This document shows, piece after piece, positions 23,190-33,940 of a DNA stretch of 64,000 nucleotides (within the stretch, counting starts at the first letter, position 1; every line of letters begins with the position of its first letter). The notes below the pieces were generated by a model. That model made no database searches, was not told the DNA's origin, and saw nothing but the letters and a program-made list of their open reading frames with translations. The DNA is from Paramacrobiotus metropolitanus (taxonomy: Eukaryota > Tardigrada > Eutardigrada > Parachela > Macrobiotidae): positions 248,001 to 312,000 of the forward strand of contig NW_026570351.1 of assembly GCF_019649055.1 (NCBI RefSeq), read 5' to 3'. Made by a program: the position numbers and the translations under genes.

Positions 23190-24610
23190 TTTATCGATGC
23201 AATAAATCAAAAACGCGCTTTACGAAAACGAAACGAAAATGTGATGTCGGTGACGGTGGCGTTGTTCCGCCACCGTCACCGACAGCGTGAACTGCGTGAA
23301 CTAATTCCAGCGTGAACTGCCGCACTGTGGTGGATTCGTGACATTCAGATGACGACGTTGCTCTCCAGAAACGCCACGGCGGTGTTAATATGGCACTAGT
23401 CAAAACTCAGCGAAGGTGAAGGTAAGAGGTGCGTTAGGGTTACGGCGGAGGCGTATAACTTAAATTCTGGTGGAAAAGGTCAAGAATTAAGCATTCGGAG
23501 ACGCCATAAGCGAGACAATCGTAGCGACCGCATAATTTCATCACGGTTTTCAGCTGGCATGTTGACTCGGAACTGGGTGAACTCCCATCTGAAAGCCATC
23601 AACAAAAACGTTTACGAAAACTCATGGCAAATCATTTTTGTTAATATTTTCAAAGTGTTAGTTGCCCGTAAGTTTTACAAGTAAGTACATATTTTACGGT
23701 ACGTGCATATTTCGTAGAAAAAACGAATTTTTTCATTCCGTATTTACTGTATTACAAAATCAGGCCAGCATATAAAGGTTGCACATCGATCTTAGTCATA
23801 ATTTTTTATTTAATGAATATAAAAATTCACAATTGTGAATGGTGATTGTTTCCACAAAAATTTATCTTCACAAAACCGTTCAAAAACGAAGTACGTATTT
23901 TGCTGTTATTAAAAAAAAGATCAAATGCCTAGTCATTCAAGTGTGCTTGAAGTATCGCGAATGCGCCTGTACCGAAGACACCGTAGCGACAAGTGGCATT
24001 CCATGTTCAGCTAGACGCCCACACCGCCATACCAGCATTATAAACACGCGCTGACTGATCCCCGCCGTTCGGAAAGATTTGTTTTCAAGCGCGGAGATAA
24101 TCCTATCTGCCGAAACGTTCTGGTCAGCCGCGCCGGCAGCTCGTCGGCAGCACGCTGACCGCGCCGTCAGTGACGGGCTACCGTCGTGCTACCGCCGAGA
24201 GCGGCGCCAGCGATGGGAAACACGCACCGACGGTTATGACATCACGTTCCAATGGGGGTCGCGGGCCGCTCCCGTGGTGCTGGTTACGAACACAGCGTAC
24301 CATCCGTACAGATCCTGGTAGTATCTATACTGGCGCTTCACGGCGTCGATTGCGGTGGTGGCAGCCGCTTGGAAGGTGGTTCTGAAAATCTGCGGTCGTG
24401 GAAGAAGCATGTTATACCGTGGGAAGGAGCCGTGCAGGATTCGCTGCTGCTGCAGGTGCAGTAGTTGGGCGGGGCTAACTGCCCGGTGATGGAAGCGGGT
24501 TCGATGTAATGCTGGCGGTCAAGCCATCTATGTACGATAGTGCCTGAAACGAAGCGCAGGGTGTATCCGTCGCATCGCGCTTTAATAGCGGATACAGTCA
24601 TACAGAGCAC
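23190..24610 (-). pseudogene. decayed member of the APPNYCTC family, copy 3
   Basis: Reading the minus strand from 24610, one frame gives YIEPASITGQLAPPNYCTC followed by SSSESCTAPSHGITC, the best preserved version of the family's Cys block. Then, past 24385, come FQAAATTAIDAVKRQYRYY and DLYGWYAVFVTSTTG. Farther on (about 23590-23480) a frame includes GRYDCLAYGVSECL, and at 23330-23200 the counterpart of the FTVEL block is cut short. Stops and frameshifts occur at different places from copy 2, so the copies decayed partly independently. The C-C-C spacing with APP recalls Cys-rich segments of invertebrate membrane proteins, but I cannot name it. Confidence 0.5.
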
Positions 24611-24896
24611 GTACGTACGTGCACCTCAACTCAACCCGGATATGCAGTGCTTTGCTAAGCGCGCAGGCCTAAATAGGCCTTACGGTGACTTCGCAAGTTA
24701 TAGTCGTGGCTGAAGCGGTCTTGCGCTAAACGTCACGAATTTGGGGAGGAGCCACAAATACAGCAGTAAAACTTTAGAGCTAGTGAAAAATTAACCTCTA
24801 TAGTGGTAACTTATTATTGGTAAAAAATCGATTACAAAACTGCGAGATAAAGCACACAAACAAAAGTACGTATCAAGCATAAAACAGGAAGACATA

Positions 24897-25503
24897 CAGT
24901 GAAACCTCCATGATACGTACACCTCCGTTCAAAAAAAATCGTACGTAACCTGGAGGTGTACGTAACGTAGAGTTGCCACCCCCAGCTCCCCTGGGGGGTG
25001 ACGTATAATTAGGGGGACTGCCCAGTGTCCCGTAAGGAATAATGTGTACATACTACACAGAAATATACGTGCTGCAGTAGTCAGTCTGTAATTTACCTTT
25101 AAAATTGCAGCAATTTCAAATTTGTACGTATGTAAACTAACAGAGAAGTTACTTTCGCGCAAACCAAACAGACAAAAAGCATGCCAATTAAGCCTTTGGC
25201 AAGAGCCATGTACTAATTTAAGCTGGCTCCCTTGATGTTTTCCAGATTTTCACAACTTTTCCACTAGAAGTTAAGAAAAATCAAATTCTTAAGTACAGGT
25301 GTACGCATTCTGGGAGTGATTGCGTACAGTCAAGTGCTTAGGCGGTACAGAGAAAAAGTGTACGTGTACGCATCGCAGAGGTGTACGCCACGTAAAGGGT
25401 CCCCCCTGTACTGTACCTTACGGAGTGCTTCGGTACAAAATTTTTCGTACTTAATTTAGAGGTGTACGTAACGTGGGAGTGTACGTAAGAGGAGGTTTTA
25501 CTG
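24897..25503. mobile_element. pogo/Tigger-like MITE with TA duplication
   Basis: The left end is TA then CAGTGAAACCTCC; the right end is GGAGGTTTTACTG then TA. The 13-bp inverted ends and the TA target duplication are characteristic of Tc1/mariner-pogo elements, and CAGT(G/A)AAACCTC is a typical pogo-group terminus. The interior repeats GGTGTACGTA on both strands. There is no transposase frame. Confidence 0.8.
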
Positions 25504-26601
25504 TAAACATAAACAGCAAAAACAATTAATTATGGTCAAAGTAAGCCCGTTTATTTGTTGTCAGTCGCAAATTATGAAATATTCGTAGGTGCAATGACGA
25601 GCAAGCTTTTTGCGACGTAATTGAAATTCACGAAAATATCAAAAATTCACGGAAATATCAGCTGAATATTGTTAATAAACATAAACGCAGTTAAGTGCTT
25701 CCTGCATGTTTCTCTCTTTACAATAAAAACTGGAAGATCTTGCAACCATACAAGGACATCTCCAGATTCTCCTCGTCAGCGCAAACAGAAAACTGCGTAA
25801 TACTGGCAAGATTACTTAGGGGGAAATTTAAACAGAGTTTTCACTCATCCCCACCCAGACTGCGATACTGGATATAAATCATATAACTGTTGCATTATGG
25901 TAGATATTTCGTCCATAAAATCCGATTTGGAAAAATCCGAAACGATTTGAAGCCACAGATGGAATGGCGGAGGAAATACAGATTGAGATGGAATACAGAT
26001 CACTTAAAGATGGAATGATAATCCCTTAACTGGAGCCTAAACTTAACACTATATTTTTCTCTGAATAATTCTGATAACAAATAAATTTCAACAAAGGCAC
26101 AGAAAATTATTCTATAATATTCTATAGAATACAGAGGTGGAAGAGAATTTTCGCTGACTGCACAATCAAAATTTCTTTTTTCCTTCGCATTCGAACAGAG
26201 ATCGTCAGTATTATCGATGTCCGCTGTATCATTCTGCCTGGACGATGTTGCTATTACAAGTGATCTCTTGGATTCGATTTTCACACCGCTTCACTACGAG
26301 TATCGCGTTAAAAAAGTTACAGTATAATTACCCATTGTATGTGCATGATAAGTACGTATTTACTGTCACATACACGATGGACACTATACATCGATAAATA
26401 TATAAGTACGTACATAGATGCATAATCATTAACACATAATTAGCACGTTGCACAAGACAATAAATTAAATTATGACCAATTTTCCATAAGTAATTTATCC
26501 GAAATTCAAAATTTATATGTCAAATGCATTTAGGTATACCGGTACCTAAATTACTTACTTAGGTGTAGCAAGCCTCATTACAAACCGATCTGCTCAAAAT
26601 T
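25504..26601. other. no gene recognised
   Basis: Contains the distal part of the inverted right arm (25950-26420) and AT-rich unique sequence. No coding-like frame. Confidence 0.4.
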
Positions 26602-29060
26602 TGTTTAGTTTAGTTTAGTTTAGTTTATTCAAGAGCAGACAAACCCTGAGGCACTCACTAGTCTGGTCAGATAATAATAAGAACAACAATAAAAAAAAAA
26701 AAACAACATTCAGTTGGCAGAACAGTCGAGGTAGCATAATATTACAAAAGGTTATTTGAACGTAAAGTAGCCAGGTAAAGTTCAATAGAACCACAACCGA
26801 ACACCTCTTCCCCACGTAGTTTTTTAGTCTTACCATCAACAATTTTAGTAAACATTTTCCCCGTTATTTTATCATACAACTGCTTCAGCCTCATCTTCAG
26901 GGTTGTCTTCCCGATGCACAGCCGTGTGGTGGCATCGATCCGCTCTGTACGGCGAAGCTCGTACCTCGCACTCGTTTCCTTGAATGGCAGCAGGTTGGTC
27001 ATGTAAGACGGCACATTAAAATTGCTCCGGTTACGTATCTTGTACAGCCATACCGCTTCCTTTTGCCGCCATCGGTCGGTCGCTGATGTGATGCCCAGCT
27101 GCTCGTACAGTTGCGGTGTTATCCGACAACTGCCGCCGGTGATGGTCCGCAAGGCCGCGTCTTGCCGTTTCTTCAGCTCCTTCTGCTCTCCCGAAGACGC
27201 CGTTGACCAAGCCAGTGCACAGTAATCTATGTACGGCTCAACGAAGGCGTGGTGAAGGGTGGCTCGCTGAGGGATGCTGAGACCGGTTCTGACTCTCTTG
27301 ATCTTCTGTATGCCGAAATTAATGTTTCGTTTCACTTTTTGATACTGCTTGTCCCATTTCAGGTGCTGGTCCACTTCGACACCAAGATATGTTGCATGTT
27401 GTTTAACTGTCAAGACTTGGCCGTTCAGAATTACTGGCGTATTCGCTTCTGTCTTGTTTTTCCTCTCTGAACAAATAAACATGCCCACACACTTTTTCAC
27501 ATTCAGCACCAGACTGTTGGTTTTAAACCAGGCGGCTGCCTTCTCTAATGCTGTGTTCAGCTTATCCGCGGCTGCTGCTTTCGTCCTACCACGACAGTAC
27601 ATGATAGTGTCATCCGCAAAAGCTTCGATCTCACAGTCGATGATCTGCAACAGGTCATTCAGATATATGATAAACAATATTGGGCCAAGCACAGTGCCCT
27701 GCGGGACACCGGACACGAACGGCAACCAAGTGGAAAATTTCTTGCCGGTCTTCACGCGCTGCTGACGCCCGGTAAGATAGGAATAAAACCATGCAAGAGC
27801 GGTCTCGCCGATACCAATCTGCTTTAATTTTTGCAGTAGCCGCTCGTGATTGACAGAGTCAAACGCCTTCTTCAGATCGAGCATGGCGACTGCTGTAACA
27901 TCACCTTCATCCATTGCGTACTTCCATGCTTCAGTGACTTTAACCAATAGAGTTTCACACGAATGCCCCTTGCGGAAGCCCGACTGTCGCTGCGACAGCA
28001 GGTCGTGCGTTTGCAGGAAGGCGGACAGCTGAATTTGCACACAGCGCTCGAACACTTTTGAAATGTTGCACAGTAACGATATGGGCCGAAAATCGTCGAG
28101 GCTGTGTGTGTTGTGGACTTTTGGTAAGGGACATACTTCGGCCATTTTGAACAACGATGGAAACACGCCACTACGCAGTGAGTTGTTAACCATGCTTGTT
28201 AACGGGGGCACCAAAACTGAAGCAACCGCACCCAGTAGTCTTGATGGTATCCCAAATGGCCCCGGTGCTTTCTTTTTCGCTCTGATGTCCTGCACAATGG
28301 ACATAACAACCGCTTCTGACACGTCGGCAAATCTACAAAACAAACTGTTATCTGAATCACCCCCAGCGGGGGGTGCCGGTGCGACGTGAGAAATCCCATG
28401 CTGGCCCATGGAGACAAAATGTTGGTTTAAAGAATTCAGATCCACTGCGCATTCTGCGTGCGCTTTCGTTTTCCGCAACATTCTTCCCATTTCTTTCCAC
28501 AGCAACGTTGTTTTCTGCCGATTTTCATGGAAGTATCGCTGTTTTGCAGTGCTGATTTGATTACGTACTGTGGCTCGTAAGCTGCAGTATTCCTGATGTA
28601 GAGCGGGATATTCGTTCGTGTCTCTTGCTGCACATTTCTTTTTGTATAATTTATTCTTTTTTCGGATATTTACCCGGATTTCTTCAGCCATCCAGGGGGC
28701 CTCTTTCTGCTTTACACGCTTCGTACGGGTAGGAAAACACTGATCAACTATGTCATAGATGCCCTTCACGAAACTGCTCACCTGGGCGTCAACATCATCC
28801 ACACTGCCCTGGAACTCATCACGCATTGTAAAGCATTTCACTTTCGCTGCAAAATCCGCTTCGGTTGTATAATCCCACAAACGGTAGGAAACGGTACGAT
28901 GACGTGGTACGAGCGCTTTGTACGATGCTGCGGTGCGACACATGCGATGGTCAGAGATTTCCGTATCAACTGCTGAGCTGCTGGTATAGTTCACCGACGG
29001 GTGGCATAACATCACATCAATCTTGGAGCGGAGTATTGTATGAAACGAATACGAGGATCA
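26602..29060 (-). mobile_element. 5'-truncated LINE (CR1/jockey-like)
   Basis: The minus-strand element ends in a (TAAAC)n tail, seen on the plus strand as GTTTAGTTTAGTTTA at about 26605-26630. Such short tandem tails mark the 3' end of CR1-type and related LINEs. The 5' boundary is where the endonuclease frame begins, near 29057, so most of the endonuclease is missing, as expected of incomplete reverse transcription. Confidence 0.8.
26742..29057 (-). CDS. LINE ORF2: endonuclease C-terminus and reverse transcriptase
   Basis: The open frame runs from just after a stop at 29058-29060 to the stop at 26742, about 770 codons. It begins inside the apurinic-type endonuclease (RSKIDVMLCHP, then EISDHRM, the SDH motif). 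The reverse transcriptase follows with FRPISLLCNISKVFE, LDLKKAFDSVNH, SGVPQGTVLGPILF and the catalytic FADD (EAFADDTIMY), then SLVLNVKKC. The C-terminal region ends with GCGSIELYLATL. FADD and the GVPQGTVLGP form are typical of the CR1/jockey side of LINE phylogeny. The frame has no stops, so this copy is young, but without the endonuclease N-terminus and a promoter it should not move by itself. Confidence 0.88.
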   Translation of the reverse strand, partial: SSYSFHTILRSKIDVMLCHPSVNYTSSSAVDTEISDHRMCRTAASYKALVPRHRTVSYRLWDYTTEADFAAKVKCFTMRDEFQGSVDDVDAQVSSFVKGIYDIVDQCFPTRTKRVKQKEAPWMAEEIRVNIRKKNKLYKKKCAARDTNEYPALHQEYCSLRATVRNQISTAKQRYFHENRQKTTLLWKEMGRMLRKTKAHAECAVDLNSLNQHFVSMGQHGISHVAPAPPAGGDSDNSLFCRFADVSEAVVMSIVQDIRAKKKAPGPFGIPSRLLGAVASVLVPPLTSMVNNSLRSGVFPSLFKMAEVCPLPKVHNTHSLDDFRPISLLCNISKVFERCVQIQLSAFLQTHDLLSQRQSGFRKGHSCETLLVKVTEAWKYAMDEGDVTAVAMLDLKKAFDSVNHERLLQKLKQIGIGETALAWFYSYLTGRQQRVKTGKKFSTWLPFVSGVPQGTVLGPILFIIYLNDLLQIIDCEIEAFADDTIMYCRGRTKAAAADKLNTALEKAAAWFKTNSLVLNVKKCVGMFICSERKNKTEANTPVILNGQVLTVKQHATYLGVEVDQHLKWDKQYQKVKRNINFGIQKIKRVRTGLSIPQRATLHHAFVEPYIDYCALAWSTASSGEQKELKKRQDAALRTITGGSCRITPQLYEQLGITSATDRWRQKEAVWLYKIRNRSNFNVPSYMTNLLPFKETSARYELRRTERIDATTRLCIGKTTLKMRLKQLYDKITGKMFTKIVDGKTKKLRGEEVFGCGSIELYLATLRSNNLL

Positions 29061-30876
29061 AGCTCGTTTTTACTGCAAACCAGAGTTGAACAAATTTTTT
29101 GTTCTAAAATGAATTTCAAAATCTATGCTTTTTGTAAATTATGCATTTTAATTTATTGTGTATGAGAGCGCGCGAAAGCGAAGTCTCCCGTGCGTATAAA
29201 TGCATAAATTTGGTATCGTGCACCGGTACACATCACTTTATGAAAGCTTTCTGGTGATAAAATTTTAAGCAATTTGGTTTCTTCCGTGCTACAGATAACA
29301 ACAACTGAGAATCAATGAAATGGACTATACAGATATGTAAATTCAAAATCTGTTGTTGTTCCTTTTCTGCTAAAAAAATTTGGGAGCCAGTCCAATGACT
29401 TGCTTCGCTTCAATTTTACAGAAAGTTTGCTGTACAATACAAAATAATTTCGAAGTCCACCCGAAAACACTCAGCTTTAATACACCATGTGGATATAATA
29501 TAAGTGGAGCAACTGATATATCAGTTGCTCCACGCAACAGTGTTTTAAGGTGTCCTTCAGGGTCACCTTGAACTCGTGTCTGTACCGGCACCGGCATCCG
29601 AGCGATGGACCCAGGCCAGATTTTTTTTAAAACAAAATGCATGTGCAACCCTTTTAGAACATGCTAATCATAAGTTTAATGGTGATGCCGGTTTTTTAAC
29701 AATTTGCTTGGCGGTTTTTCTAGCCATGTTCCACGGGGCTGCAGATCTTATTATACGGAAAATTTATTTCCTTGATGTTTAGTGCATTGTTTGTATCGAT
29801 TATTGTGGTTCTACAAATTATTTATTTCTGCATAGTGTCGACTGTGACGCACAGTAATATGTTTAGCAAAGATCATTGTCGGAAATATCATTAGACCACC
29901 AACCACAAATAATCTTCTGTATAAATAATAAAGACAGTTTATAAAAATTAAATATGTTCGTAAGTTTTATTTGTAGACACTCCCGCGTCGGCTCTGAACC
30001 ACACGCAAATTATTCCGCTCCGATAGACATATATGCAGCATGAATGCAGCGACACACTGCCTTCCCTTGCGAAATCTGCTAGTTCCTGCGGATGCGGATG
30101 ATCCTCCATAAGAACTGAAGTAAGTACTGTACTTAAATATAGTAACTCTATGCGCCTCCCGAATGCGAAACTTCGTCTCCGGATACACTGCATTCCGCCG
30201 GCCTACCTACATGTGGTCTGCGAAGTATCGGCATGTTCATGCTGAGTATTTAGCGCAGTATAACATTTAAGTTGAAGCAGGGAATTTTCATCCTGTTGTC
30301 AAACATCTGTTATAATACAGCAGCTAGTACAAGAGCGCGCGCAGAAGTTCAGGCAAGTTTTTCTTGTACCTACATTGCACTTATTTTTTTCATAGAATCA
30401 TCTGGTGGACAAGAACATCTCATCGGACACAAGAACTTTGTCAAGAACATCTCATCTGCTCGACTTCAGATACTGCTATAATGGACGGCAGAGAATTTGC
30501 GCCAGCAGTTTATCTTTCTGCTGCAATATTTGCTGCTGTATCGTTTTGCTGCTGCTGCTTTTTTTATTTTTTTTACTTATATTTTATCTCTGGAGTTGAA
30601 AGCTAGCGGGATGATACGAATATTTCTTGAATACTTTTGTTTACTTAAAAAAACGAAAATACGTTCTCAAAAACCATGTATTTTACAAAGTTTCGTTCGT
30701 TTAATAAAATACTGTAATTATTACTGTTTGCTGAATGTTATTGTTCACACAAGCTGTACCTGAAATTAAAATCAGCTATATTTTAGAATTGTTTCCTCTT
30801 TTCCAGTAAAAATTATAGAACAGTAATATTCACAGAGCCTGCTAAAAAACTAAAAATAACTGAAAATCACAACTAA
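29061..30876. other. gene-poor stretch with a perfect palindrome and repeats
   Basis: No gene recognised. It contains a perfect 30-bp palindrome at 29504-29533 and the second copy of a dispersed repeat at about 29836-29911. A CTG-rich run lies near 30525-30560. Confidence 0.4.
29504..29533. repeat. perfect 30-bp palindrome
   Basis: GTGGAGCAACTGATA is followed directly by its exact reverse complement, with no loop. It could be the tip of a foldback element or a binding site for a dimeric factor; no other structure around it is certain. Confidence 0.85.
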
Positions 30877-31170
30877 ACAGAGAATTTTTTAAGGAGAAAA
30901 TCTTCCCTTATCCTACGGCTCCATCCTCAGCCTAACGATGACCTCCTTAGCGCAGTTTCTCATTTTTCCTTGGCTGTACTGCAAGAAAATCCGCCCAAAG
31001 TAGCACGTGGCCAAAGTGGAAGTGGCACCCAAAAGGCGTGGGAGGCCTTAACGTATATGCAGCCGACGCTGGATCCAGGTGGGTTACTGGCAGAGTGTGC
31101 AGCCGCAGCGGATGAACTAGGATGCAAAAGGGGAAACGATGTCGAATGGGCCGGGCCGTCCATTTATTAA
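30877..31170 (+). CDS. partial open frame, unrecognised protein end
   Basis: The frame is open from just after TAA (30874) to TAA at 31168-31170. It has protein-like composition: PNDDLLSAVSHFSLAVL, NPPKVARG, then KAWEALTYMQPTLDPGGLL and an acidic-basic end. There is a conserved-looking Trp, Cys residues and few low-complexity runs. I see no start ATG at the head (the first ATG is at 30970), so it may be a terminal exon or a fragment. An hAT-like element lies only 20 bases after the stop. The protein is not recognised. Confidence 0.35.
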   Translation, partial: TENFLRRKSSLILRLHPQPNDDLLSAVSHFSLAVLQENPPKVARGQSGSGTQKAWEALTYMQPTLDPGGLLAECAAAADELGCKRGNDVEWAGPSIY

Positions 31171-31189
31171 ATTTTACCGGTGTGGTTAC

Positions 31190-32262
31190 CAGACTTGGCC
31201 CATTGTGGTTACCAGACTTGGAGCTCGAATGGTGCATTTTTACATGCTCTTAACGTAGAAAACAGATGAAAATGTCAAAGTTTTTTATTTTTATTTGTTT
31301 TCATGGTCCCATCCCATCTTTCAACGATCCTAACCCATCTCACCTCATCTGCGGCGCTTTCCCACCTCATCCTCATTTTCACCTTAAAGGTGAGATGGGC
31401 TGGGAAAAATGGGGAAAATTTTCACCTCACCCAAAAGATGGGCGGGTAGTTCTAATAAGTGGACATGGACGGCCTGGGTGGACGGACGGCAGGACAGGCC
31501 GGACACTGGCTGGACATGAGCGAGGACGTTGGGCGGGACGGACACCGGACGGCCTGGCACCTGGACACTGGACGTGCGTGGACACTTTTGTCTACACAGC
31601 AACATTTGTAAATTTCTGAGCACTTCCGACCCATTTCGGTATTCTGAAGTTCCTATCGCGTTGTATAACTGAGTACTTTATATCAGGGGACTAAAAACGG
31701 TACCATTTTAAAACTAGTGGTACTACTCTATAAATTCATTGATCTTGCGGTTTGTTTAATTTTCCATTGCTAATATTAGCACTAGACGCATCAAGTATTA
31801 AAAAAACTCCAGCATTTAAGATGATGGCATCATGTAATGGGCATTCTGATTTTTCAGGTTGAAGGGGAGGGTAACCTCTTTACCAGGCGGTGTTATTAGA
31901 ACGACACGGTGCCCGATTTTAAAACTGAGACTTTTGGTGCTTTTAATTGATAACCTGCTTCTGTATTGATTAATTTTTCAGTTTTGGGATTCTAAGACAT
32001 GACCTAGTTTCACCCGGCGGCCAATGTAGCTCACGGTTCTAGGATAAAATGTTTTGTTGGTTCAAATAAAAACAGTTTCTTAGAAAAAAATTAAAACGAA
32101 CCAGTGTCCACGCACGTCCAGTGTCCAGGTGCCAGGCCGTCCGGTGTCCGTCCCGCCCAACGTCCTCGTTCATGTCCAGCCAGTGTCCGCCCTGTCCTGC
32201 CGTCCGTCCACCCAGGCCGTCCATGTCCACTTATTAGAACTACCCAAGATGGGCCAAGTCTG
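31190..32262. mobile_element. hAT-like element with 8-bp target duplication
   Basis: GTGGTTAC at 31182-31189 precedes the terminus CAGACTTGGCCCAT. The right terminus ATGGGCCAAGTCTG ends at 32262 and is followed by GTGGTTAC at 32263-32270. An 8-bp duplication and a CAG terminus are hAT hallmarks. At the left the target-plus-terminus unit is doubled (GTGGTTACCAGACTTGG again at 31205). Most of the length is a Mutator-like insertion (31444-32245), so the hAT element itself is only about 270 bp. It shares its terminus with the element at 35302-35825. Confidence 0.82.
31444..32245. mobile_element. Mutator-like non-autonomous element nested in the hAT element
   Basis: Terminal inverted repeats of about 145 bp start GGGTAGTTCTAATAAGTGGA on the left and end with the reverse complement at 32245. 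They are full of GGACA/TGTCC phrases. A 9-bp duplication AAGATGGGC lies at 31435-31443 and 32246-32254. Long TIRs plus a 9-bp duplication point to Mutator. ORFs read through the TIRs are Pro/Arg/Gly artefacts, and there is no transposase. Confidence 0.82.
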
Positions 32263-32270
32263 GTGGTTAC

Positions 32271-33181
32271 TGTGGTGCATGTTGAATCAGGGAGCTGCCT
32301 CCCGAATACACTGTCACAGACTACCTACTCACACTGTCACAGACTACCTACTCGTAGTTGTGAAACATAAGCTCATGTCATACGCCACTGCTACAGAACA
32401 AAATCCATTTTGAAAACGCTGCACAAAAACAGCGGTTGGTGCGTTATAGACATGACAACTATCCAGTAATCGGAAGCGACATGAACTGTCGTTGAACGCC
32501 CACGATGCGTACTTGTCGCTGGCTGTTGCGTTGGCTGCTATACGGATGTAGCGCGGCGCATGCTGCGGCCGCACTTTGCGCTCAAAGTGCGGCTTGCTGC
32601 AGCTGGATGGCCCGCATACCACGCGAAGAGGCGGTTACACAGACCGTCCAGATGCTGACTTACACTGAAGATTTACCGCATTGTAGATCTGTAGAGCTAG
32701 TACAGTTTCAGACTTTCAGTATACGTCTGAAGTGTTGACAGTGAGAAGTACTGAGAAAATGCACCAAACTGGGCATTAGCCGACCGGAGCGCTGCTCTCA
32801 TGGTTAGAGCTGGAGACCTAACAGTGCCTGTTTTAGCGAACGTGGAATTCAGCTCGATTGCAGTGCAGTTGTTACCAAGGCAATAATTTTGTTTGTGATT
32901 ATACAACATCGACGTCGCCTGACAAACAGAATTTTCAGACAGACACTGTCTAGTGTCTACCTCAACAACAACAGCAACAAGACACTGTCTACCTAATGTA
33001 GGTACTTACAATAGACAGTGTCTGGGTGTACAGATGAGCAGATTATAATTACGAGGATGCGCGCAGTCTGACCAACAGTGAATTAATTCAGTGAGACCAA
33101 CCTATCACCACGCACATAAACAGATTGTCTTTTCACATAACAGCCACCCCGTAGAAGAGAGCTATCATCTGCACTGCATAT
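32271..33181. other. no firm gene; small repeats
   Basis: CACTGTCACAGACTACCTACTC is tandemly doubled at about 32309-32352. GACACTGTCTA phrases recur at about 32942-33025 in both orientations. A palindrome around GCACTTTGCGCTCAAAGTGC sits near 32568-32590. A plus-strand frame at 32505-32738 starts with a hydrophobic Cys-rich stretch that could mimic a signal peptide, but it crosses the palindrome, so I do not call it a gene. Confidence 0.35.
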
Positions 33182-33626
33182 TGTAACGCGGGCGGTTATG
33201 CCGGCGTTCTAGTGGGTTGGCGTGTTGACCGTACCACGATGTTGTGTCGGCTGTTTATGGAAATGTCGGCACTGCCGGGCGTGAGCTAAGCAGTGAATCG
33301 GAAGTGGGTTCACCGTGACAATGACGAGCGGGATGATGCGTGCATCATCCCGAGGAGTCAAACAAAACAACGTCGTTTCCAAGCATTTAATCAACAAGTG
33401 TACAAGCAGGGCAAGCGGGGCAACCTAGGCAAGCGTGGCAAGCATCCATTCAGAGGATTCTCTAATGAAAAGTGTGTGTTCCATTCTCTTAGACGTTTAC
33501 CCGGTAAAAATGTAAAGAAAAAGAAGGATGAATCACTCAGTTACACGGTGAGAACAACAACCAATGAACAGTAAAGAAAACCAACAACACTGTAAACAAG
33601 GCGGTCATTCGATTACTCTCGTTACA
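33182..33626 (-). repeat. LTR of the Ty3/gypsy-like element
   Basis: The block starts TGTAACG and ends CGTTACA, so it has TG..CA termini within a 7-bp inverted end. It lies immediately past the 3' side of the minus-strand gag-pol remnant. On the minus strand a purine run (GTGAGGGA) directly precedes it, as a polypurine tract would. The first 66 bases recur at 11415. No second LTR was found beyond gag near 38.5 kb, so the 5' LTR is lost. Confidence 0.65.
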
Positions 33627-33940
33627 TCCCTCACGGTAGCGATGAGATATACCTGTCTCATCAAGACAATATAAAAGAAAGAAAATTTAAGAAGGAAAAT
33701 GAAAATGGTTAAATGCGGTTAAATACTAGTTGTGCTTGCATGGCGTGTCCGGAGGGGAAGGGACTGGTGCGGCGCCACGGTACGGTGTGTACTATTAAAG
33801 GTGATGATGGCAGCGGGAGCAGAAGGTCCGGTTAATGGAGACTTTTGTAGTAGGCCAACTTGTCCTCCAACTCACGGATCCGCTGATTTGGGTCCCTCAC
33901 GGTAGGCTGAGGCATCCGTTAGATGTCCGATTCTCTGTAG

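Larger units (their letters stand above)
23190..26420 (-). repeat. large inverted duplication, right arm
   Basis: Partner of 20420-22135. The right arm is longer by about 1.5 kb, because 24400-25945 has no equivalent in the left arm. Part of that excess is the 607-bp pogo-like element at 24897-25503. Confidence 0.8.

Noticed and set aside
27022-28555. Plus-strand ORFs over the LINE
   Set aside because: They are shadows of the intact minus-strand LINE frame with its RT motifs.
31266-32413. Overlapping ORFs of 60-120 codons around 31.3-32.4 kb
   Set aside because: Most read through the long inverted repeats of the Mutator-like element and give Pro/Arg/Gly/His artefacts on both strands.
33293-33574. 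93-codon plus-strand ORF
   Set aside because: It lies wholly within the LTR and is basic low-complexity sequence.
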